From Thermothielavioides terrestris NRRL 8126 (Eukaryota; Ascomycota; Sordariomycetes; Sordariales; Chaetomiaceae), in NCBI RefSeq assembly GCF_000226115.1, contig NC_016457.1:4154001-4218000 (forward strand): a stretch of 64,000 bases of DNA, written 5' to 3'. The notes under the pieces were generated by a model. The model was not told the origin of the DNA, ran no database searches, and was given only the letters and a program-made list of their open reading frames with translations. A program made the position numbers and the translations under genes. Every line of letters begins with the position of its first letter. The stretch's first letter is position 1. Positions 56,675 through 64,000 of the stretch are shown one piece after another.

Positions 56675-57981
56675 TCAGACCACCGAGTCGTTGACTTTGA
56701 CGCGCACATGGCCGTTCTGCATGCTGGCCAGCTTCATGTGCAGGAGGTCCTTCTGCGACTCGCTCGGGCCCATGTAGACGCGAGGCGGATAAGCATGGAG
56801 GCCGTGGTGGTCCGCGTCCTCCATGCTCGGGTGGTGGGACGACTCGGTCCCGGGATCCGTGCGCCGGAAGTTGCTGGTCGACGCGCTGCCCTTGGACGAC
56901 GTGAAGGGCCGGAAGATGCTCGACCAGGCCGAGCTCTGCCCGAGCCGCTGCCAGAGCATGCGGTCGCGGAAGAGGAAGTTGAGCGTCGGCAGGTTCGCCA
57001 CCATGGCAGACGTGCCTCCCTCCACCATGGACCAGTAAAACAGGGTCGTCACGGCCTCTGTGAGGAGCCAGTTCGTTAGCATAATGAGACTGATGATAAG
57101 AAAGCAGCATAGCATACGGTTAATGTCGTATCCGGCGCCGTATCCCTGGTTGAGCACGGTAATGTGCATTGCCAGGCGTGTCACGCTGGCGGCGAGCGAC
57201 ATGATGCCGACCAGGAAGACGGCAGTGACGGCTAGCTTCTTGCCCGTGGACATGTTGAGGCGCCAGATCTGTGCGTCCCGATGTCAGCAAAGGATGCATA
57301 GCCAGTGCGCACGCATATCGTAGCTTGTGGACGACGCACCGAAGGGAAAGGAAGCACCAGGATAAGCAAGTCCAGGATCGGGTCGGAATACAAGTTCGCC
57401 TTCTCGGGGGTGATGCCGTCGCAGCCCGACTCCTCGAGCACCTGGAGAGGAGCCCAGTGAAGGGCTACATTTTTGCCGCATCCGAAGATGAGGGCAAAGA
57501 GGAAGCCGACGGACCAGAGGACGACAATGGCCAAAAGGATGGCGGAACACCAGTCCATGAGGGTCCCACGGCGGCTGACGAAGATGCGCCGGCAGAACAG
57601 GATGATGCTGGCCTTGATGAGGCCGAATTCGAAGCACTGGAGGAACTGGAAGGCGAACTCCAGCTTGGCCTCGGTCATGTAGGCTTCGTTGAAGAGGCCG
57701 TACGCCTTGGTCGGATCGGTGCCCACGGGGACCGGCATCGGGTATCCCATGATGCCCATACGCTCGCCCGTCATCAGGCACGCGCCCATGCCGATCAGGA
57801 ACGGGATGCCCAGCACGGCCGTCCAGTCGTCCGGCCCCAGCCGCTGCCTCTGCAGGCGGCGGACATAGAGCCGAGCCCCCGCCAGGCCGATGCAGACGAG
57901 GGGGAAGACCAGGCCGACCGAGAAGACCTCGCCGGGTGTGACGAAGGGAAAGGGGAGGGGCTTCCACTGCATAGTAGCCAT
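56675..57981 (-). CDS. SAT4-like (fungal rhodopsin-domain) integral membrane protein
   Basis: Seven-helix membrane protein of the fungal rhodopsin-like/SAT4 family, some members of which lie in mycotoxin clusters; the role is unknown. Exons 57981-57340, 57268-57118 and 57057-56675 give 391 residues. Intron 1 has GTGCGT...CACAG. Intron 2 is 60 nt, GTATGC donor, TGCTAAC branch, TCACAG acceptor, with no in-frame stop; unspliced it would add 20 hydrophobic residues. Typical blocks: GARLYVRRLQRQRLGPDDW in the first loop, FEFGLIKASIILFCRRIF, FGCGKNVALHWAP, YSDPILDLLILVLPFPSIWRL (with the intron at PFPS-IWRL), and MVEGGTSAMVANLPTL in the last helix. A Ser-rich cytosolic tail closes it. The start MATMQWKPLPFP was chosen as the first ATG near the first helix. 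Confidence 0.87.
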
Positions 57982-59266
57982 GGTCTCACCGCGGTGCAAG
58001 GAGAACGACGAGAGAGAGATACACAGTAATGCAATGGAGTCCAAGCGGCATGCAGGCCGTTGTCTGGTCGCTTGTCGCCGCGGAAGATCCCAGGCGGCAA
58101 GTCCTTGGAGGTTGTTATATAGGCAGGTGGGTAGACATGCTGACTTGCTGACGTGCTGAGCGGAAGCGAGTCTAGCCGCTCTCCGCCAGCTGCCAGAAGC
58201 CCTCACACGAAACCTTCAGAAAAGGCACAGCAGCATGTGCCACACTATGGCAGCGCTCACGGGGTGGGACAAGACAGAGCCGGGCGCTTCAGCTGGCAAG
58301 TCCTGAAGCACGAAATGTGGCGCAGGAAGGCAGTCCAGCCGCCGGTCCTGCAAGCACTCAAGGCCCGATCCCAGAATCCTTCCTCCTCGCCGGACCCAGA
58401 GGTCCGCCGCGCATTCCTGAAGACGATGCAACTCCTCAAATATAGAGGTTGCATTGTGAGGTCGGGCAAGGCCGCAGCGTCGCGGCATATGTACTTCACT
58501 TGTGGGGGACCGGGGCTAGACCGCCGCAACCCCCTGGATGGACAAACAACCGGCCGATGAGCGAGGCTGTGAGGCTCGCTCGGGTTCTGGAAGCTGGAGG
58601 GCCGCAACAGTTCGCAATGGAGGGTTACAAGAAGGCGCAGGAAAGACCGGCGTAATAGAGTAGTACACTGCGGCGGGGGATGCAACCCCTCCTCGGGGGT
58701 TTCGACGAAAACGGGTTGAGATTGCTTACGGATACACAAGGAAATATTACAAAGTGAGTACCCTCCGCATCGCCTGCTTCCTGCAGTTGATTGAAACACC
58801 CTTGGGGGCGGGAGCAGCCAGATACCGCCCTGATGGGGTTGGATCGGGGCATTTGCTGAACCGCACACGCGCAGCGAACCGCTATGCAAATTGGTGACTG
58901 GCCATGCCAAGCAGAGGTCATGAACAAGAGCAGCGAAAAGGTCACATCACGGAGCGGGGAATGGGGAGAGAAAATGGCACGAAAGATAGGAAAAAATCCC
59001 TCCAGCTGGACGCAGTTGTCGTCATCTGGGCCTACCGACTTAAAGTCTGTCTGCTCCAGGTCCTGTGCTGTCCAGTGCCGTCCAGGCGTAGGAAGCCGGA
59101 GGGTGGGCGCTTACACGGTAGTCCAACCGCAGGCTCGCCTTTGATTTTTATCGAGTATTCCAGATATCTTTCTGTGTGTCCTAGTTCCCACTGACTTCCT
59201 GGCCTCACCCTAAGTCCTACCTGCCCACGGTCTGCTGTGTACATACCCCTCGGTCTCTCAGCAGCC
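57982..59266. promoter_or_regulatory. Divergent upstream region of SAT4-like and UstYa-like genes
   Basis: About 1.28 kb shared between two divergent genes that may be co-regulated. Frames on both strands show no recognised gene and no signal-peptide precursor. Confidence 0.4.
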
Positions 59267-60244
59267 ATGGGGCGTGACGAGTCGAAATACCGTCTGCTTG
59301 AGAACCGTGACGACGACGAGACATCGCATGACTCGTCGCAGCCCCCTGAAGGACAATGGCCAACGTATTTCCAGAGCACTCGTTCTCGATGGCTCTGGGG
59401 CGGGCTGGCCGTGTTGCTGACAATCGTCTGCGGCGGGGCCGGCTTCCTCTGGGGCCTTGACACGGGGAAGAGCATAGCCATGAAGTCCGTCCGGACGCCG
59501 TACAGTGAGTTCCCCCGAACCGAGCACTCAGCACAGACAGCAAAAAAGAAAAAACAAAGCGCTGACGTTATGTCCCTTTCGCGCTCTCCAGTGCAGCTCG
59601 AGTACAACCAGCCGCACACCATCTGGTGGAACACGGAGTTCAGCAACGCGTCCAAGAAGGCGACGGACGCCGAGATCGACAGGCTCTGGGACACGCAGAT
59701 CCCCTGGGAGCAGGGCATCATCGCGCTGCGCAAGGACGAGGCGGCGGCGATGGGCCTGCCGGAGTCGGCGCCGTGGCCGTGGGACAGCAAGAACAAGGGC
59801 ATTTACATCGTCAACGCGCACCACCTGCTGCACTGCGTGCGCATCCTGTACATCTCGATCCAGCAGTACCGGCGCGGCAAGGAGCAGACCATCTCGTACG
59901 CGCACGTGCTGCACTGCCTCGACAGCCTGCGCGTCGAGGTCATGTGCCACGCCGACGACACGCTGCGCTACGTGCCGCCCAACGGCGACCCGCCCGACGG
60001 CCGCTACCCGGGCGACGGCCAGGAGCGCACCTGCCGCGACTGGAACCGCGTCATGGCCTTCACCGAGAAGCACGACCCGTGCTACCAGTACTACCGCCCG
60101 GGCGACGACGACCTGCCCAACCTCGAGCGCTTCAAGTTCTGCCCGCCCGGCTCCCCGTACCTGCCCAAGATCCGCCAGTTCTTCGGCTTGCCGGACGACT
60201 GGGTGCCGCCGGAGAGGGATGGCCCGAGGGAGCTGGACTGGTGA
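59267..60244 (+). CDS. UstYa/DUF3328 family oxidase-like protein
   Basis: UstYa-family proteins act in oxidative macrocyclisation or related oxidation steps in fungal RiPP and some other metabolite pathways. Exons 59267-59504 and 59592-60244 give 296 residues (GTGAGT...TCCAG, 87-nt intron; the junction codon is ATG). One membrane helix near residue 46 (WLWGGLAVLLTIVCGGAGFLWG) follows a charged cytosolic N-terminus. The family pair of HxxHC motifs is intact: NAHHLLHCVRIL and YAHVLHCLDSLR, about 33 residues apart. The pair is preceded by FSNASKKATDAEIDRLWD, the usual conserved helix, and followed by CRDWNRVMAFTEKH. The C-terminus is Pro-rich (PERDGPRELDW). It is divergent from the SAT4-like gene. 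Confidence 0.9.
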   Translation: MGRDESKYRLLENRDDDETSHDSSQPPEGQWPTYFQSTRSRWLWGGLAVLLTIVCGGAGFLWGLDTGKSIAMKSVRTPYSEFPRTEHSAQTAKKKKQSADVMSLSRSPVQLEYNQPHTIWWNTEFSNASKKATDAEIDRLWDTQIPWEQGIIALRKDEAAAMGLPESAPWPWDSKNKGIYIVNAHHLLHCVRILYISIQQYRRGKEQTISYAHVLHCLDSLRVEVMCHADDTLRYVPPNGDPPDGRYPGDGQERTCRDWNRVMAFTEKHDPCYQYYRPGDDDLPNLERFKFCPPGSPYLPKIRQFFGLPDDWVPPERDGPRELDW

Positions 60245-61696
60245 GGAGGGGACGACGGTGTGCAACGGTCGAGCGATCTTGTTTGAATTTTGGACCTTCT
60301 GCGGGTCATGGTGTCGGGTTGTATGTGCTTACTTCTTGACTATGTTGACCAGGGGTTCAAATGCGTGACGATTGGGAGTGCTTTCAGCGACCGTATGATG
60401 GAGAGGGCCGAAGAGCGTCGTCTCGACGGTGAAATTTTTGGTTTGTCCAACAGTCTGTCCTGGTTTGATAGCTGCTCGTTTCGCTCCGCTTCCGATCCCT
60501 CGTCGAGTCTCTCACTCTTGGCGACGACACCTTTTGCATGAGTTGAGCGTTGATCAGTTGAGAATATTTGAATCATGGTGCACAGGACTGGTTTTTTCAA
60601 CAAAGGCAGTTGAGACGGGTGTCGGATTGTAAATGTCTAGGCCACAACGCAAAGATCATCCCGTCACTTCCTAGCACTCCGTTATCCCTGCCACAGTGCG
60701 GCGTGACTCGGGAGAAACAGATGAATTCAGTGCCCAACAGTTGCCAGAAGTCTGCGCAGCGCTTCACCCAAAGCAGCTGTTTAGTGAAACAGGCAGGCGG
60801 TGACGGGGGTTGCTGCGTGGCTTGTCGGGGCTAGCCCATCGGTAGCCCGTACCTTAGTTAGCTCAATCAATGCCGGAACTGAGAATCAAAGTTGCTGTGC
60901 ACGGAGCTAACGAAGGTTTAAATCATCCCTGCTGTTACCTAGAAAGCGCAGCATCAACGATTTTAGCTGATTTCCCCTGTTCTTCTTCTTGTTGTTCTGC
61001 AGTAATTTGCGTAATCCTACCGGATTGTTCCGTATGAATCGCATCGCCAACGTGGGAGCCGAAATCCCAAGGCGAGAAAAACAGGAGCTCAGAGGGAGTG
61101 GTTGTGATAGCGAGTTTCCTCAGACTTGAGAAACACACCTCTTCTCTTAGCCCGCTGCTGGTTTCAATTACTGAAAGGGAGATCGGAAAGGATCTCAGAT
61201 CTCGGCCAAGACGGCACTTTGACCGGAGTGGGGACGTCCCCGCACAGACCACTCAAAGTCTTGGCGCTCGTTTCGTTTGCCCAACCGTCAATGTTCGCTG
61301 CCCCTTTCCGGCCGTCAACCAACGCCCGGTAACGTAACGAGGTCCATAGACTGACAACTCCTTTTCCCCGTCTCTTTTCTTCGACCCGGCCGCACTTTTT
61401 TATGATACCCTAGCAGCTTGGCGTTTGACGGCGGCTTTACGTTTAATTGACATTACATTCCTTGTAATCAGCCCGGAAGACGTCAGTGTCGTCGTCTCGA
61501 GCCTCCGTCTCGACCAACCGAACCCTCGAACCCGAACCAACAAGCAAGCCGGCTTTGCCCGCACCTCTTCCGCTCCTCGTCGTCCACTTACCAGCACGGT
61601 CTTCACAGTACCGGAGACATAATCACATACCTACGAGCCAACGACGTCGAGCCAACGACCGTCAACCCCGTGGCACACCCACGGCTCCGACCCGCC
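60245..61696. other. 1.45-kb intergenic region
   Basis: UstYa-like 3' flank and APC transporter promoter and leader. No gene recognised; pyrimidine-rich stretches precede the transporter start from about 61360. Confidence 0.45.
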
Positions 61697-63701
61697 ATGC
61701 CGGCGCTCTACTCCAACCTCCCCCCAGGGGGTGCGCGTGACTCTCTCGAACTCGCCTCGCTGGCGAGCTCCAGCCAGGGCGCCGCAACCACCGAGACCGA
61801 CTCGCGGCCGAGCATATCCTCGTCGCGACGCGCCTCGCTCGAGCGCGACGACCCGCTCGACGACGCCAACCCTGCCGCGCCCGGCAGCAACAGCGGCAGC
61901 CCCAGCCGGCGGCCCGCATACCACGGCCGCTCCTTCTCGGTCTCGTCCACCTTCGAGTTCGCCGCCAACCTCTTCCCGCTGTCGAGCACGGCCGGCGGGT
62001 ACGCGCCGCTCGGCGCGCCCACCTCGGCCGGCCTCGCCCACGGCGGGCTGGCCGGCGCCTCGCTCGAGAAGCACAAGACGCTGACGTACCTGAACGGGCT
62101 GTCGCTGATCGTCGGGCTGATCATCGGGTCGGGCATCTTCTCGTCGCCGAGCCAGGTGAACTCGAACGTGGGGTCGCCGGGCGCCGCGCTCATCATCTGG
62201 GTGGTCGCGGGCATCCTGGCCTGGACGGGCGCTGCGAGCTATGCGGAGCTCGGCGGCGCCATACCGCTCAACGGGGGGCCGCAGGTGTATCTGTCCAAGA
62301 TACTCGGGGAGCTGGCCGGGTTTCTGTTCACGTGGGTGGCCGTGCTGGTGCTGAAACCCGGCAGCGCGGCCATCATCGCCATCATCATGGGCGAGTACCT
62401 GGTGCGGGCGGCGATCGGGGCCGAGGCCGAGACGGTCAACCCGTGGATCAACAAGTCGGTTGCGTTGGTGGGCCTGGTGACGGTGACGTTTCTGAACTGT
62501 GTCTCGACGCGTCTGGGGACGCGCATCAACGACATGCTCATGTTTCTGAAGTTTGTTGCCTTGCTCGGTGTTACGATTACTGGGATTGTGGTTGCGGCCA
62601 CGGGATACTCGTCGTCGGGCACGGCGAGTCTGGACTGGAAGAACCATTCATGGTTTGAAGGCACCAAGGTGGATGCCTCGGCGTGGGCGGTGGCGTTATA
62701 CGCTGGCTTGTGGGCGTTTGATGGGTGGGATAATGTGGGTTTTACCTGCTCTTATAAGCTCTGCTCCATCCCGTTCACTGACCTCTGCTGCGCAGACCAA
62801 CTACGTAGTTGGCGAGTTCCGTAACCCCTCGCGCGACCTGCCGCGCGTCATCCACACCGCCATGCCGCTCGTCATCGCAAGCTATCTCCTCGCCAACATC
62901 GCCTACTTCTTCGTCCTCCCGCTCGAAACCATCAACTCGTCCAACACGGTCGCCGTCATGTTCGGCGCCAAAGTCTTCGGCACCGCCGGCTCGCTCATCC
63001 TCGCCCTGATCGTGTCGGCCTCCTGCTTCGGCGCGCTCAACAGCTCCACCTTCACCAGCAGCCGCCTCGTCTACGTAGCCGGCAAAGAAGGCTACATCCC
63101 GTCTGTCTTCGGCCGCCTGGGCCTCACCAGCAGCGGCGGGGGCCTCCCCGACGCGCACCACGACCCCCATCACCTCCACCACCCCGCTTCCTCCTCCCTC
63201 CCGAACACCCTCCGCACGCGGTCCTGGCTCCGGCGCAAGCTGGGCTCGCTCGTCGGCGACGAGGACACGGGCCTGTTCTTCACGCCGGTGCCGGCGCTGC
63301 TGCTCAACGCGGCGCTGACGGCGGGCTACATCGCGGTCGGCGAGTTCGGCACGCTCGTCACCTTCTACGGCGTCGCGGGGTACACCTTCTACTTCCTCAC
63401 CGTGCTCGGCCTGATCGTGCTGCGCGTGCGCGAGCCCCACCTCGAGCGCCCCTACCGCGCCTGGATCACCACCCCGATCGTCTTCTGCTGCGTCAGCCTG
63501 TTCCTGCTCAGCCGCGCCGTCTTCGCCCAGCCCCTGCAGACCCTCATCGTCGTCGGCTTTGTCGTCGCCGGCGTGCCGGTCTATTTCTGGCGGGTCAGGC
63601 GCGGCAGGGGCAGGGCCGTGCTTGCCATCAAGAGGGAAGGGACGGGGGAGGGGGAGGAGGGGAAGCGGAGGTGGTGGATGTTCTGGAGACGGAGGAGGTA
63701 G
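61697..63701 (+). CDS. Amino acid transporter (APC superfamily, L-type/Mup1-like)
   Basis: Plasma-membrane permease of the amino acid/polyamine/organocation superfamily; Mup1-type members carry methionine. Exons 61697-62734 and 62796-63701 give 647 residues. The 61-nt intron (GTGGGT...CGCAG) splits GWDN-TNYVVGEFRNPSRDLPR, a highly conserved segment of helix 6. The N-terminal 125 residues are a Ser/Ala/Pro-rich cytosolic tail. Helix 1 carries NGLSLIVGLIIGSGIFSSP, with the unwound GSG substrate site. Helix 3 onward is GAASYAELGGAIPLNGGPQVYL. Helix 8 shows SCFGALNSSTFTSSRLVYVAGKEG. A His/Pro insert (DAHHDPHHLHHPAS) lengthens one loop. The Trp/Arg-rich tail is WWMFWRRRR. The start chosen is the first ATG; the frame continues upstream only from GTG. 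Confidence 0.9.
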
Positions 63702-64000
63702 AAATGAATGGGGGAAGGGAAGGAATGCATTCCGTGGGTGATTCTTGACTTCAATCATGGCTCCTGGTGCAAGGGGGCGGCGAGGTATTTGGCTTCGGGA
63801 AGCTGGATATGACTACCGCATTACTTTGCCCTGATCATCGAGGGGTTTCTCCTACATATACCCAAACCGCTTGTTGAGCAGGTGAGTTCGGGGAATAGGC
63901 CGGACTGGGGCCGCAGTGCCTGTCCGAGCCCCCTGTATAGTATATACCATGCTCAACATCAGACAGACGCGAGACGATACAGCGTCGAGACATAATTATA
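63702..64000. other. Downstream flank of APC transporter
   Basis: Non-coding to the window end as far as can be seen. Confidence 0.45.

Noticed and set aside
58153..58560. 135-codon frame between the SAT4-like and UstYa-like genes, tested as a possible peptide precursor
   Set aside because: No signal peptide, no repeated core and no Lys-Arg spacing; an overlapping minus-strand frame is equally featureless.
61631..62647. 338-codon minus-strand frame over the APC transporter
   Set aside because: Arg-rich shadow without motifs, opposite a real transmembrane protein.
62775..63758. 327-codon minus-strand frame over the transporter's second exon
   Set aside because: Asp/Glu/Gly-rich shadow without any domain.
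1..64000. CRISPR arrays, 5S rRNA, intact transposons
   Set aside because: None seen. The typical Sordariales 5S sequence blocks and long terminal or inverted repeats were looked for without success; a dedicated search could still find diverged copies.

Overview
The window is nuclear DNA of a filamentous ascomycete. GC-rich coding sequence, short introns (about 50-110 nt) with GTRNGT donors and CTAAC-type branch sites, and fungus-specific families (SAT4-like membrane protein, UstYa/DUF3328, NACHT STAND protein, 2EXR-like protein) point to Sordariomycetes. I infer Sordariales, perhaps Chaetomiaceae, from the general look of the proteins; the sequence alone does not prove it. Most genes are intron-containing, so exon coordinates were worked out by hand from splice signals and reading frame, and are given in each entry.

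Positions 1-40 kb form a conserved housekeeping block. In order: clathrin light chain, COX7, a Tlg2-type syntaxin, calmodulin, AP-1 gamma adaptin, RRP36, COQ8, ESS2/DGCR14, a RING-variant protein, HUS1, SEC16, a NEO1-type P4-ATPase, a CYC2-type flavoprotein, AIM32, MTQ1, mitochondrial leucyl-tRNA synthetase and a tRNA-Arg(CCG). Two themes stand out. One is endomembrane traffic: clathrin light chain, AP-1 gamma, Tlg2, Sec16 and Neo1 act at the ER exit site, trans-Golgi and endosome. The other is mitochondrial biogenesis: COX7, COQ8, and the contiguous run CYC2-AIM32-MTQ1-LARS2.

Positions 40-60 kb look like an accessory region, with wider spacing, lineage-restricted families and decay. It holds an APH-like kinase, a 2EXR-like protein, an NLR-like NACHT protein, a gene broken by an internal deletion, a DHA2 MFS transporter, a 49-residue secreted peptide, a thioredoxin-reductase-like flavoprotein, a GNAT acetyltransferase whose intron appears to be GC-AG, a SAT4-like seven-helix protein and a UstYa-like oxidase. 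The stretch from the transporter to UstYa (48.6-60.2 kb) has the composition of a small specialised-metabolite locus without a recognised backbone synthase. It is the best candidate here for an undescribed system, but the grouping is inference.

The window ends with an APC-family amino acid transporter. No intact transposon, CRISPR array or rRNA gene was seen.
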